From the NCBI GenBank assembly GCA_947503365.1, contig CANNDT010000005.1, positions 1 to 64,000 of the forward strand: DNA of 64,000 bases. The letters are read 5' to 3'. A program made the translations under genes and the position numbers. This DNA is from CANNDT01 sp945876205. Lineage in GTDB: Bacteria; Acidobacteriota; Vicinamibacteria; Vicinamibacterales; UBA2999. Below the pieces are notes generated by a model. It made no database searches and was not told the DNA's origin. It was given only the letters and a program-made list of their open reading frames with translations. Shown here one piece after another: positions 1 through 9,100 of this stretch. Every line of letters starts with the position of its first letter. Position 1 is the first letter of the stretch.

Positions 1-73
1 GGTGCTCGTCGAGGCGCTGGTCACCGTGAGGCAGTTCGGCTACAAACTCGTGGACGCACACGAGGTGACGTGA
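1..73 (+). CDS. C-terminal end of an OmpR/PhoB-type response regulator (partial)
   Basis: Only the last 23 codons are in the window, read from base 2 to the TGA at 71-73. The encoded end contains VTVRQFGYKLV, which fits the closing beta-hairpin of an OmpR/PhoB winged-helix DNA-binding domain (commonly TVRGVGYRL). The stop overlaps the GTG start of the following histidine kinase by four bases (GTGA), the usual layout for a translationally coupled regulator/kinase pair. With a PhoR-like kinase next and pstSCAB-phoU 12 kb away, PhoB is the likely identity, but the receiver domain is outside the window so this is inference. Confidence 0.7.
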   Translation, partial: VLVEALVTVRQFGYKLVDAHEVT

Positions 74-1494
74 CCGTCAGGTTCCGCACCAGGGTCTTCG
101 TCGCATCGCTCGGCGTGGCGGCGGCGCTGGCCATCGCGACCATCATCATCGCCTGGGAGCTGCAGCGAGACGAGCCGCTGACCACCATGACGCAGCAGGT
201 GCGACGCGTGGGCACGGGCGCGCTGCTCGCGTTTGCGCTGGCGGCGCCTGTGGCGATCGTCCTCGCCTGGCTGTCCTCGACGCTGGTGACGCGGCGCGTC
301 CAGCGCATTGCCGCCGTCGCGCGGCGCTACGGCGAAGGCGACCTCACGCGGCCGACGCACGATTACGGCGGCGACGAACTGGGCGATGTCGCCAGGGTGT
401 TCGACGCCTCCGTGCACGAGCTCGGGCGCCGCCTCCAGGAGCTGTCGCGCGATCGCGCGCGGATGGAGGCGATTCTGTCCGGCATGGTCGAAGGCGTGCT
501 GGTGGTCGATCGGCACGGACGCGTGCAGCTCGTGAACCGCGCCGCACAGGCGATGCTGCAGGTGGATGTCGCGGCGGCCGGCCGGCAGTATCTCGAGGTG
601 ATTCGGCACCCCGACATCTCCGCGCAGCTCACGGCTGCGCTCCGCGGCGAGGCCGTGGACACCCACGAGCTCGCGCTCGCGCGCGATCCGTCGCGCATGT
701 TCATTTCGCGGGCGGCGCCGGTGGCGGCTGGCGGTGAAGGCGGCGCCGTGCTGGTGCTCCACGACATCACGGATCTGCGCCGCGCGGATCAGATCCGGCG
801 AGACTTCGTCGCCAACGTGTCTCACGAGCTGCGCACCCCGCTGACGGCGGTGCGCGGCTACGTCGAAGCGCTCGCCGACGGCCCGGTCGACGAAGAGACG
901 CGGCAGCGCTTTCTCGAGATCATCACGCGGCACACCACACGCATGGAACGACTGGTCAAGGATCTGCTTCGCCTGGCACAACTCGACGCCCGGCAGGAAG
1001 TCCCCGACATCGGCACGTGCGACATACGCCAGATTTTCGAGGCCGTCGTCACCGACCTCGCGCCGGCGATTGAAGCGAGGCGCCACCGCATCACGATCGA
1101 CGTGGCGCCAGACGCGCGTGAGGTTCAGGGCGACGCCGCCAAGCTTCATGACGTCGTGCGTAACCTCGTGGAGAACGCGGTGAACTATTCGGCCGACGCG
1201 GCGGACGTGCGCCTCGAGGCGCGCCGCGTCGACGGATCGGTCTGCATCGAGGTGTCCGACTCGGGGCCTGGTATCCCGCCGGAAGATCTCGGACGGGTCT
1301 TCGAGCGCTTCTACCGCGTGGACAAGTCACGGTCGCGGCCCGGCGGCACGGGCCTCGGCCTCGCTATCGTGCGCCACCTCGTCGAGCTGCACGGCGGGCG
1401 CGTGCGGGCGGAGAATCGCCCGCCTTCGCCGGAGGCTTCGGCGAGGCAGGCCCAGGGCGGCGGCGCGCGGTTCACCGTGACGCTGCCCGGATAG
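70..1494 (+). CDS. phoR: PhoR-like membrane sensor histidine kinase
   Basis: 474 aa. Two N-terminal membrane segments (about 9-28 and 49-70) enclose a very short extracytoplasmic loop, followed by HAMP (about 71-122), a PAS domain (about 128-235), HisKA with VSHELRTPLT (phospho-acceptor His252), and HATPase_c with N-box NLVENAVNYS, G1 DSGPGIPP and GGTGLGLAI. This is the PhoR architecture, and the short loop fits a sensor that reads PstSCAB-PhoU status, not a ligand. The GTG start overlaps the stop of the upstream regulator. Near the C-terminus, residues about 449-463 (Pro/Ser/Ala/Gln-rich) are extra relative to the normal step from HGGRVRAE to the final strand GARFTVTLP; this insert coincides with a palindromic repeat at 1419-1453. 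Known: PhoR autophosphorylates and controls PhoB. Confidence 0.85.
   Translation: MTVRFRTRVFVASLGVAAALAIATIIIAWELQRDEPLTTMTQQVRRVGTGALLAFALAAPVAIVLAWLSSTLVTRRVQRIAAVARRYGEGDLTRPTHDYGGDELGDVARVFDASVHELGRRLQELSRDRARMEAILSGMVEGVLVVDRHGRVQLVNRAAQAMLQVDVAAAGRQYLEVIRHPDISAQLTAALRGEAVDTHELALARDPSRMFISRAAPVAAGGEGGAVLVLHDITDLRRADQIRRDFVANVSHELRTPLTAVRGYVEALADGPVDEETRQRFLEIITRHTTRMERLVKDLLRLAQLDARQEVPDIGTCDIRQIFEAVVTDLAPAIEARRHRITIDVAPDAREVQGDAAKLHDVVRNLVENAVNYSADAADVRLEARRVDGSVCIEVSDSGPGIPPEDLGRVFERFYRVDKSRSRPGGTGLGLAIVRHLVELHGGRVRAENRPPSPEASARQAQGGGARFTVTLPG
1419..1453 (+). repeat. Palindromic element inside phoR (copy 1 of family D)
   Basis: The sequence forms a hairpin with stem TCGCCG (1426-1431) and CGGCGA (1439-1444) around a 7-nt loop. 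It shares CCCGCCT, GGCTTCGGCG and GGCAGGCCC in the same order with the element at 40461-40496, which is read in another frame in a different gene. It sits in frame near the 3' end of phoR and accounts for the extra Pro/Ser/Ala/Gln-rich peptide there. Confidence 0.65.
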
Positions 1495-1530
1495 AAAGTC
1501 GAGGTGACCCTATTTCATCTTAGTAGGGTG

Positions 1531-1544
1531 GTCCTTTTGGACCC
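1531..1544 (+). other. Small hairpin upstream of the membrane-protein gene
   Basis: GGTCC and GGACC pair perfectly around a TTTT loop between phoR and the next gene. There is no U-run behind it, so it is a weak case for a terminator; it may be an operator or chance. Confidence 0.25.
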
Positions 1545-1569
1545 GCCGGGGTATAGACTCTCCCCCGAA

Positions 1570-3555
1570 ATGACCCAGTGGTCTTCCAAGCGACACCTTT
1601 ACGCGCTCCTAGGGTTCGTCGGCGCAGCCGTAGCCCTCTCCTGGCCCCTGCCGCTGCACCTCGGCACCCACCTGACCGGGTCTCCGGCGGGCGATACGGG
1701 CGTCTACGTCTGGAACCAGTGGGTCTTCCGCCACGAGCTACTCGTCAATGGAAGCCTCCCCTATTTCACCGACAGCATCTTCGCGTTTACCAGCAAGGCG
1801 AATCTGGGCCTGCATAACTACACGACATTTCAGAACCTGCTGGCGCTGCCCCTCATGGGGGCGCTGGGCGTCGTGGCCACCTTCAACGTCGTCTACCTGC
1901 TGATGACGGTGATGACGGCGTACGCCACCTTCCTGCTCGCGCGGCACGTCACCGGCCGTGACGCGGAGTCCTGGCTGGCGGGCCTCCTGTTTGCGTGGAG
2001 TCCCAATCTGGTCACGAGGGGCACGGCGCATTTCAGCCTCGTCGCCGCGGCGCCGCTGGCGGTGTTCATCCTCCTGCTGCTGCGCGCTGCCGATCGCACA
2101 CGCCTCCGGGACGCCTTCGCGCTCGGCGCGACGATGTGGTGGGCGGCAAGCACCGACGTCTACTTCGCGGTGTACTGCCTCGTCATCGCCGCCATCTTCA
2201 TGCTGGCGCAGGTGGTCACCGTGGAGCGTCGATCCCACGTCTCGCTCAGCCGGTCGGTGCCGTGGACGCTCGACGTGCTGCTGCTCTGCGTGGCGGGATT
2301 GATGCTGGCGATGCTGGTGAGCGGCGGATGGCAGTTCCGCGTGCTTGGACGCGTCACCCGGATGCAGACGCTGTACACGCCGATGCTGTTTTTCACCGGC
2401 CTCTGCGTCGCGCGCGCGGCCTGGTCGTACCGCGCCGCCTTCGCCAACGTCACTCGCAACGACGTCTGGCGCCTGGTGCGCGCCACGTCGGTCGCGGGCG
2501 TGGTCGCCGCCGTGATGCTCTCGCCGGTGCTGTATGCCATCGGCGTGCGGATTGCCGACGGCCGCTGGGAGTCGTCGCGCGTCTTCTGGCGCAACAGCCC
2601 GGTCGGCGTCGATGCGCTGTCGTTCATCCTGCCGAATCCGAATCATCCACTCGCGCCGGCGGCGATCGCCGCATGGCTCACGCCACGGCCGGACGCCTAT
2701 GCCGAGAATGTCGCCTCGCTGACGTTCGTCGCATTGGTGGTGATGGTGATCGCCTGGCGTTCCGGGTGGCGAATCTCACGGACGTGGGCGGCGCTGGCCG
2801 TCGCATTCGGCACGCTCGCCCTCGGGCCTTTCGTGCACATCGCCGGCATCAACACATTCGCGCCCGGGCCCTGGGCGCTGCTTCGGTATGTCCCGCTGGT
2901 GGGTATGGCCCGCACACCCGGGCGGTTCAGCGTCGTCGTGATGCTGGTCGTTGCCGTGCTGTTCGCCAGCGCCCTGGCGTGGCTTGGGCAGAGGTGGCCG
3001 CTGCGGCGCACGCTCATCCTCTCGGCGGTGAGCGCGCTCCTCGTTTTCGAATTGCTCCCGGTGCCGCGTGTGTTGTACTCAGCAGAGGTGCCCGCCATCT
3101 ACCATCACGTCGCCGAAGCACCGGGAGACGTCCGGGTGCTCGAGTTGCCGTTCGGCATGCGTGACGGGACGTCGAGCTACGGCGACTTCACCGCCCGCTC
3201 CCAGTTCTTCCAGACGATGCATCAGAAGCCGCTGGCCGGCGGCTATCTGTCGCGCATCTCGCAGCGGCGAGTGGCCGAGGCGCGGAAGGATCCGATGGTG
3301 TCGGCGCTGATGACGCTGAGTGAAAAACACCAACTCGAACCCGGCCTCGACGCGCAGCTCATGCCGCTGGGGCCGTCATTCGCGTCCAGTCGACGCATTG
3401 GGTTCGTGGTGATCGATCGGGATCGAGCGTCGTCGGCGCTGCGTGACTTCGCGATCCGTACGTTCGGACTTCAACTGGTGGACGCCGACGGAACCTTCGA
3501 GTTGTACCGGCCTGCCCCGAGCCCGGTCGAGGGGCCTGCGTTCAACCGGCGATGA
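1570..3555 (+). CDS. Polytopic membrane protein, GT-C glycosyltransferase-like
   Basis: 661 aa from ATG 1570; the open frame reaches GTG 1504, but the extra 22 codons look non-homologous and the first membrane helix begins soon after the ATG. There are about 12-13 hydrophobic segments. The N-terminal loop carries GDTGVYVWNQWVF, the acidic-Asp plus aromatic pattern seen in the first external loop of GT-C/YfhO-like membrane proteins that use lipid-linked sugars; the C-terminal part (about 530-660) is soluble and contains FGMRDG and TFELYRP. No catalytic role can be proved. The stop overlaps the ATG of the downstream hybrid kinase (ATGA), so the two are coupled. Confidence 0.6.
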   Translation: MTQWSSKRHLYALLGFVGAAVALSWPLPLHLGTHLTGSPAGDTGVYVWNQWVFRHELLVNGSLPYFTDSIFAFTSKANLGLHNYTTFQNLLALPLMGALGVVATFNVVYLLMTVMTAYATFLLARHVTGRDAESWLAGLLFAWSPNLVTRGTAHFSLVAAAPLAVFILLLLRAADRTRLRDAFALGATMWWAASTDVYFAVYCLVIAAIFMLAQVVTVERRSHVSLSRSVPWTLDVLLLCVAGLMLAMLVSGGWQFRVLGRVTRMQTLYTPMLFFTGLCVARAAWSYRAAFANVTRNDVWRLVRATSVAGVVAAVMLSPVLYAIGVRIADGRWESSRVFWRNSPVGVDALSFILPNPNHPLAPAAIAAWLTPRPDAYAENVASLTFVALVVMVIAWRSGWRISRTWAALAVAFGTLALGPFVHIAGINTFAPGPWALLRYVPLVGMARTPGRFSVVVMLVVAVLFASALAWLGQRWPLRRTLILSAVSALLVFELLPVPRVLYSAEVPAIYHHVAEAPGDVRVLELPFGMRDGTSSYGDFTARSQFFQTMHQKPLAGGYLSRISQRRVAEARKDPMVSALMTLSEKHQLEPGLDAQLMPLGPSFASSRRIGFVVIDRDRASSALRDFAIRTFGLQLVDADGTFELYRPAPSPVEGPAFNRR

Positions 3556-5126
3556 CCAATTCGTTTTCATTTTTCGATCCCTCGTCGACGTCGAACCTCG
3601 AGGATCTGCGCAGTCGCGTGCGGACGCTCGAATCGCTGGTGGCCCGCGCGCCGGTGCCAATCGCCGTCGCCCACGATCGCGAATGCAAGATCATCACGGC
3701 CAACGCCGCCCTCGCCGAGCTGCTCGGCGTCGCCTCGGACGTGAACATCTCGCTGACCCCGCCGCCCGGCCAGGAGCCGCTCTACCGCATTCAGCGTAGC
3801 GGACAGGACATCCCGGCGGAGGAATTGCCGATGCAGTATGCGATCGCGCGTCGGACCGGCGTGAGCAACGACATCGAGATCCTCCGTGCCGACGGGCGGA
3901 GGCTGTACGTGCAAAATGACGTGGAGCCGCTCTACGACGCTCAGGGCGAGGTGTGCGGCTGTATCAGCGTCTGCGTCAACCTGACCGAGCACAAGCAGGT
4001 CGAGGAGGTGCTGCGTGAATCCGACCGGCGCAAGGACGAATTCCTCGCCACGCTCGCGCACGAGCTGCGAAACCCGCTCGCCCCGCTGCGGAATGCGCTG
4101 GAAGTCCTCCGCATCGCTGGCGGCGACGCCCGCCAGTCGGCGCGCGCCCACGCGATCATGGAGCGGCAGCTTCAGCAGCTGGTCCGCCTGACCGACGACC
4201 TGCTCGACGTCTCACGTATCACGCGCAACCGCATCGAGCTGCGCCGCGAGCGTATCGACCTGCGGGCGGTGCTGCAGAGCGCCATCGACACCACGCAGCC
4301 ATTGATCGACGCCGCGGCGCACGTGCTGACGCTGGACGCGCCCAGCGCGCCGATCTGGGTGGATGCCGACTTTACGCGCCTCGCGCAGGCATTTGCGAAC
4401 CTGCTCAATAACGCGGTCAAGTACACGCCCCGGAGCGGACGGATCGATGTCGTCCTCGCGGCGAGTGCGACACGCGCCACCGTCGTCGTTCGTGATACGG
4501 GTGTCGGCATGTCGCCGGAAGCGCTGCCGCGCATCTTCGACATGTTCATGCAGAGTGCCGAGTCGCTCGACCGTTCGCGCGGCGGCCTCGGCATCGGCCT
4601 GACGCTCGCGCGGCGGCTGATCGAGCTGCACGGCGGCGCGATCGAAGGTGAGAGCGAGGGCCCCGGCTTCGGCAGCACGTTCACCGTCGAGCTCCCGGTG
4701 ATGGCGGCGGCGACGACGCCCGCTCCGGCGCCGAACATCCGGCGGCGCGGCCGCGGCCGCCGGCGGATCCTGATTGCCGAGGACATCCCCGACGCCGCCG
4801 AAACGCTACGGATGATGCTGGACCTGATGGGACACCAGGTGATGGTCGCCGCCGACGGCATCCAGGCGATCGCGCTGGCAAAAGCATTCAGGCCGGAAAT
4901 CGCGCTGCTCGACATCGGCATGCCGCGCATGGACGGCTGTGACGCGGCGCGGGCCATCCGCAAGGAGCTCGGGCAGAGTGTGCTGCTGGTCGCGGTCACC
5001 GGGTGGGGGCAGGAGGAAGACCAGCGCCGCGCCCGCGAGGCGGGCTTCGATCATCACCTGACAAAACCTGCGGAACCCAGCGTCCTCGAGGCGCTGATCT
5101 CTTCCCTGCCGGCGGGCGCCACCTGA
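3552..5126 (+). CDS. Soluble hybrid histidine kinase (PAS-HisKA-HATPase-REC)
   Basis: 524 aa with no membrane segment. A short N-terminal coiled region is followed by PAS (about 25-150), HisKA with ATLAHELRNPL (His170), HATPase_c (N-box NLLNNAVKYT; GGLGIGLTLARRL) and a C-terminal receiver domain (about 405-520) with acidic pocket ED410-411, phospho-acceptor Asp454 in LLDIGMPRMDG, and Lys505 in LTKP. The kinase and receiver are joined by an Arg-rich linker RRRGRGRRR. Presumably a cytosolic sensor passing phosphate internally or to a free regulator; the signal is unknown. It is translationally coupled to the membrane protein upstream and lies 2 nt before glgC. Confidence 0.85.
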   Translation: MTNSFSFFDPSSTSNLEDLRSRVRTLESLVARAPVPIAVAHDRECKIITANAALAELLGVASDVNISLTPPPGQEPLYRIQRSGQDIPAEELPMQYAIARRTGVSNDIEILRADGRRLYVQNDVEPLYDAQGEVCGCISVCVNLTEHKQVEEVLRESDRRKDEFLATLAHELRNPLAPLRNALEVLRIAGGDARQSARAHAIMERQLQQLVRLTDDLLDVSRITRNRIELRRERIDLRAVLQSAIDTTQPLIDAAAHVLTLDAPSAPIWVDADFTRLAQAFANLLNNAVKYTPRSGRIDVVLAASATRATVVVRDTGVGMSPEALPRIFDMFMQSAESLDRSRGGLGIGLTLARRLIELHGGAIEGESEGPGFGSTFTVELPVMAAATTPAPAPNIRRRGRGRRRILIAEDIPDAAETLRMMLDLMGHQVMVAADGIQAIALAKAFRPEIALLDIGMPRMDGCDAARAIRKELGQSVLLVAVTGWGQEEDQRRAREAGFDHHLTKPAEPSVLEALISSLPAGAT

Positions 5127-5128
5127 TC

Positions 5129-6394
5129 ATGACCAAAGATACCCTTGCCATCATTCTTGGCGGCGGGCAGGGCGCGCGCCTGTTTCCGCTGACCGCGACC
5201 CGCTCGAAGCCGGCGGTGCCGATCGGCGGCAAGTACCGGCTGATTGATGTCCCCATCAGCAACTGCCTCCACGCCGACATCCGCCGCATCTTCATCCTGA
5301 CGCAGTTCAATTCCGCGTCACTCAACCGTCATATTTCGCACACCTACCAGCTCGACATGTTCTCTGGTGGCTTCGTCGAGATCCTCGCCGCGGAGCAGAC
5401 GCCCGACAACCCGAATTGGTATCAGGGAACGGCCGACGCGGTGCGTCAGGCGGTCCGCCACTTCACGCAGCACGAGGCCGACTATTACCTGATCCTCGCG
5501 GGCGATCACCTGTACCGCATGGACTACTGCGACCTCGTCGACGCGCATCGCGATCGTCACGCCGACATCACCATCGCCGCGCAGCCAGTCGACCCGCAGA
5601 CCGCGACGCAGATGGGGATCTTCCAGTTCGACAGCGAGGGCCGGATTGTCGCGTTCGAGGAGAAGCCGAAGGCGGCGCGGCTCCAGACCATCGGACGCAG
5701 CATTCCGCCGGGCGCCACGTTCAGCCAGCACACCGACGAGCAGCCGTTCATGGCGTCGATGGGGGTCTATGTCTTCTCACGCGATGTACTGCTCGAAATC
5801 CTCGAAAACGAGAGCGGCATCGACTTCGGCCGCGAGCTGATCCCCGGCGCCCTCCAGAAGTACCGCGTCAGCCCGTATCTCTACCGCGGCTACTGGGCGG
5901 ATGTCGGTACTATCGAGTCGTTCTACGACGCGAACGTCATGCTCGGACGCGCCGCCGCGCCCTTCCGGTTCTGGGATCCGAAGCACCCGATCTACACGCA
6001 CCTGCGGCACCTGCCGGGATCCCGCCTGACCGATTGTCACGTGCGCGACTCGCTGATTTCGGAAGGATCCTTCCTGGATCGATGCCAGATCCACGACTCG
6101 GTTGTCGGCATCCGCGCCCACATCGAATCGGGCGCGCAGGTCACGCGATCGGTGCTGCTCGGGGCTGACTTCTACGAGGATGGCGTGCCGATCGACGGCA
6201 CGCCCGCGCTCGGCGTCGGCCGTGACGTGGTGCTGGACCGGGTGATCATCGACAAGAACGCGCGCATCGGCGACGGCGCGCGCCTCGTCAACGAGAAGAA
6301 TATCGAACACGCCGACGGCGATGGCTATTACATCCGCGGCGGGATCATCGTGGTGCCGAAGGGTGGAGTGATTCCGCCAGGGATGGTTGTGTAG
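5129..6394 (+). CDS. glgC: Glucose-1-phosphate adenylyltransferase
   Basis: 421 aa from ATG 5129; longer frames upstream lie in the previous gene. Makes ADP-glucose from ATP and glucose 1-phosphate for glycogen synthesis. N-terminal nucleotidyltransferase domain has LGGGQGARLFPLT and RSKPAVPIGGKYRLID, then AGDHLYRMDY and FEEKPK; the C-terminal part has the hexapeptide left-handed beta-helix (DSLISEGSFL, ARIGDGARL). Length is normal for GlgC. No other glycogen gene is in the window. Starts 2 nt after the hybrid kinase, so probably co-transcribed. A long palindromic repeat follows the stop. Confidence 0.93.
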   Translation: MTKDTLAIILGGGQGARLFPLTATRSKPAVPIGGKYRLIDVPISNCLHADIRRIFILTQFNSASLNRHISHTYQLDMFSGGFVEILAAEQTPDNPNWYQGTADAVRQAVRHFTQHEADYYLILAGDHLYRMDYCDLVDAHRDRHADITIAAQPVDPQTATQMGIFQFDSEGRIVAFEEKPKAARLQTIGRSIPPGATFSQHTDEQPFMASMGVYVFSRDVLLEILENESGIDFGRELIPGALQKYRVSPYLYRGYWADVGTIESFYDANVMLGRAAAPFRFWDPKHPIYTHLRHLPGSRLTDCHVRDSLISEGSFLDRCQIHDSVVGIRAHIESGAQVTRSVLLGADFYEDGVPIDGTPALGVGRDVVLDRVIIDKNARIGDGARLVNEKNIEHADGDGYYIRGGIIVVPKGGVIPPGMVV

Positions 6395-6543
6395 CCACGG
6401 AGATCATCAAGAAGGTTGGCCACGAAGGACACGAAGATCACGAAGGGCTCCGATCCTGCTGGAACGAAACTTCGTGGCCTTCGTGTTCTTCGTGGCTCTC
6501 CTTCGTGTCTTCGTGGCCAAAACCGTCTTGGTGATCTCCGTGG
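6395..6543. repeat. 149-bp imperfect inverted repeat between convergent genes (family A)
   Basis: The left arm (6395 to about 6446) begins CCACGGAGATCATCAAGAAG and continues with CACGAAGGACACGAAG; the right arm (about 6485-6543) is its reverse complement with a few mismatches, ending CTTGGTGATCTCCGTGG. The middle holds a smaller copy of the CTTCGTGGC motif. It fills the whole gap between glgC and the convergent 6544 gene exactly, so it may act as a bidirectional terminator or mRNA-end stem, or be a small non-autonomous element. A shorter relative is at 20401-20451. Confidence 0.85.
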
Positions 6544-9006
6544 CTAGCGCGACTGGGCGAGCGATGATTCGACCCGCATGCGGAGCGTCGCCAGTGTCTC
6601 CGGGCTGCCGGCGAACAGGTGGTCCGGGTACTGGCTCTTCTGGATCATGTTCTTGTAGATCGACGCGCTCTGATACAGGTTCAGGCCCATTCCAGCCAGG
6701 TACTGCAGGCGCAGGTTGCGGTCGGTGTTGATCGTGGCGTCGCGGAGCCAGTCGGCCATGTCGGCGCGACCGCCGGCGTAGGTGCCAAACAGGTCGAGCG
6801 CCGACATGATCCCGATCTCCGAGAGCGACTTGCGGATCGGATCGTTCTGCGGCTGCTGCAGCCGCTGCTGGATGGTGTCGACGTTGATCGGACGGTTTCC
6901 CATCTGGCCGAACAACACCAGGTCGTAACCCTGCCCGTTGATGGTGTTCGCAAACACCGCGCCGTTGGGGAACGCCTCGAGAAACGTCGCGATCTCGCTC
7001 TTCACCGCCGCCTCGTTGCTCTCATACAACTGCACGAACAGCGTCACCACACCATCGGGGTTGAGGTGGTCCTTCACCACCTGGAAGAACTCGCGCGTAT
7101 ACAGCGTGGCGGCGCCCTTGACCCACGGATCCAGCGGATCGGACGTCACCGCGTCGAACTTCTCCTTCGTCGTCAGCAGGTAATGCCGCGCATCGTCGAG
7201 GTGGATCGTCACCTTCGGGTTCTTGACGACGTTGAAGTTGTGCTCGGAGAAGTAGGTGGAGACGACCTGCGGAACGAGCGGCTCGATTTCAGCGATCGTC
7301 TGATCCTTCACGAGCGGATCGATGGAGACGGCGCCAGCCGTGACGCCCGCACCGCAGCCGATCACGAGCACCTTCGTCGGATGCTCCGGCACGAGTGTCG
7401 TGATGTGGCCGAGCATGCGCTGCAGCCGCATGTCCTGCGGCTCGCTCGATGCCTGCACCTTGCCAGCGTTGTGATAATTGAGCACGCCGGTCGGCGTCCG
7501 CGAGACGGCGACCGACGCGGTGATGCCCTCACCTGAGTAGATGATCTCGTTGATCCCCACCCACGTCGCAGCGTAGCGTCCGTAGGCGACGAGCAGACCA
7601 GGCAACGGTGGCACGGTACGCACCAGCATCACCGCCACGAGACAGACGGCGATGACCAGCGTCACCGCAGTCTGCATCCGGAGCCCGCCCTTCTGCCCCG
7701 CGGGACTCTCGGGGACGAGCACCAGCAAGCCGGAGATCGCGGCGATGGCGATCAGCACCTGCTGCGCCACCTGGCTGCCGAAGGTGCCGACCAGCACGAG
7801 GCTGGTCACCAGCGCGCCGACGATCGCACCCACCGTGTTGGCCGCATAGACGCCGCCGACGAGCCGCGCCGGGTCCTGGCCCCTCGACGCCACGGCCGCG
7901 AGTGCCAGCGGAAAGCTCGCACCCCACAACATCGCCGCCGGCAGCATCACCCAGATCGCGCGCATCAGGTCGAGCTGGACGTTGAACCACGGGCTGGTGG
8001 AGATCGAAGGATTGATTGGCCAGTACGGCAGCGAGTTGCCCGTGGCGTACGCCGCCCACGCAATGGCGAAGCAGAGCAGGAGCTGGCACCAGCCAAGCGA
8101 GTGTCGCGGACTCTTCACCCGCCGGGCCAGCTCGGATCCCACGGTGCTGCCGATGCCGAGGCCGACGAGGAACACCGCGAGAATCAGCGAGAAGGTATAG
8201 GTGGTCGCGCCAAACAACAGCGAGAGCACCCGCGTCCACACCACTTCGGAGCCCAGCGCCGTCATTCCCGATAGCGCGATGGCCACGTAGACGAGCCGCG
8301 ATTCGGGAGGCGCTGGCGCCAGGGCCGCCGCGCTCGCGGCCTGTGGCTCGTACGGAGTGACGCGGGCAATCGCCAGCGCCAGCAGCGCCACGACGACGTT
8401 GATCGCGACGGCCACATACGTCGCGGTCGGCATGTCGTAGAGGCGCAGCAGATAGAAGCCGGCCACGAGGCTCCCGGCCACGGCACCCGCGAGGTTGCCG
8501 CCGTAGAAGTATCCGAGCCACGAGACGCCGCTCGGCGTGGCTTCGACCCAGCGCGCAATCGCCGGCAGGGTGGCGCCCATCAGCAGCGTCGGCGGCAGCA
8601 GGCAGATGCCTGCCACGATCGCCCGCAGCAGCAGGCTGGCCTGGCCGGTACCCGCCCACGACGTATAGAGCCCACCAATCAGCGGCACGGCGAAGAGGAC
8701 GACGACGCCGAAGACGGCGATGCCCAGCTCGAGAAACGCGTAGACGCGAAGGGGATGGTGTTTCGGATCGATCCGCCGTGGCAGCAGGAGACTCCCGAGA
8801 CACATCCCGCCCATGAACACGCCGAGCAGGATGCCGAGCGACACCGCCGACGATCCGACCGAGAGTTGAAGAAGCTGAAACCAGACGACTTCGTAAATGA
8901 GGGCGGCGCAGCCGGAGCCGACAAACAGCAGGAGCAGCGCTGGCAACCAGCGCTGGGCAACCTCGAGGTCGGCTGCGGACCCCGCAGCGTATTCAATTTG
9001 GGTCAT
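6544..9006 (-). CDS. Membrane-fused spermidine-synthase-like protein (MFS/SpeE fusion)
   Basis: 820 aa from ATG 9006; the frame extends to 9132 but the extra segment is low-complexity and would overlap the divergent receiver gene. The N-terminal half carries about 12-14 hydrophobic helices of the major-facilitator type beginning VGSGCAALIYEVVWFQLLQL. The C-terminal part is a spermidine-synthase-like Rossmann domain (KVLVIGCGAGVTAG, AEIEPLV, DDARHYL, SDPLDPW). Such fusions are common in Acidobacteria and Proteobacteria; substrate is unknown and polyamine synthesis is not established. Ends against the family-A inverted repeat. Confidence 0.8.
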   Translation of the reverse strand: MTQIEYAAGSAADLEVAQRWLPALLLLFVGSGCAALIYEVVWFQLLQLSVGSSAVSLGILLGVFMGGMCLGSLLLPRRIDPKHHPLRVYAFLELGIAVFGVVVLFAVPLIGGLYTSWAGTGQASLLLRAIVAGICLLPPTLLMGATLPAIARWVEATPSGVSWLGYFYGGNLAGAVAGSLVAGFYLLRLYDMPTATYVAVAINVVVALLALAIARVTPYEPQAASAAALAPAPPESRLVYVAIALSGMTALGSEVVWTRVLSLLFGATTYTFSLILAVFLVGLGIGSTVGSELARRVKSPRHSLGWCQLLLCFAIAWAAYATGNSLPYWPINPSISTSPWFNVQLDLMRAIWVMLPAAMLWGASFPLALAAVASRGQDPARLVGGVYAANTVGAIVGALVTSLVLVGTFGSQVAQQVLIAIAAISGLLVLVPESPAGQKGGLRMQTAVTLVIAVCLVAVMLVRTVPPLPGLLVAYGRYAATWVGINEIIYSGEGITASVAVSRTPTGVLNYHNAGKVQASSEPQDMRLQRMLGHITTLVPEHPTKVLVIGCGAGVTAGAVSIDPLVKDQTIAEIEPLVPQVVSTYFSEHNFNVVKNPKVTIHLDDARHYLLTTKEKFDAVTSDPLDPWVKGAATLYTREFFQVVKDHLNPDGVVTLFVQLYESNEAAVKSEIATFLEAFPNGAVFANTINGQGYDLVLFGQMGNRPINVDTIQQRLQQPQNDPIRKSLSEIGIMSALDLFGTYAGGRADMADWLRDATINTDRNLRLQYLAGMGLNLYQSASIYKNMIQKSQYPDHLFAGSPETLATLRMRVESSLAQSR

Positions 9007-9088
9007 CGTGGGCGGAATACTATCAGAGGGCCCGGCGCATGTACGGGCGGCAACCAGGGCGATTCGGACTGGCGCCGATGCCGTGTGG

Positions 9089-9094
9089 GATAAT
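9089..9094 (+). promoter_or_regulatory. -10-like hexamer GATAAT, leaderless position
   Basis: GATAAT ends 6 nt before ATG 9101. No Shine-Dalgarno is visible and no convincing -35. The spacing puts the expected transcription start at the A of the ATG. Confidence 0.5.
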
Positions 9095-9100
9095 CGGCGC

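Noticed and set aside
40..1149. 369-aa minus-strand open frame over phoR
   Set aside because: PhoR has complete kinase motifs on the plus strand; the opposite frame has no motif.
1537..1557. TTGGAC and TATAGA as a promoter before the 1570 gene
   Set aside because: Spacing is only 9 nt, too short for a -35/-10 pair.
1504..1569. Upstream GTG extension of the GT-C-like gene
   Set aside because: ATG 1570 sits just before the first membrane helix; the extension is unlike family N-termini.
8897..9100. N-terminal extension of the receiver-domain gene
   Set aside because: Overlaps the divergent membrane-fusion gene; ATG 9101 starts directly before the receiver fold.
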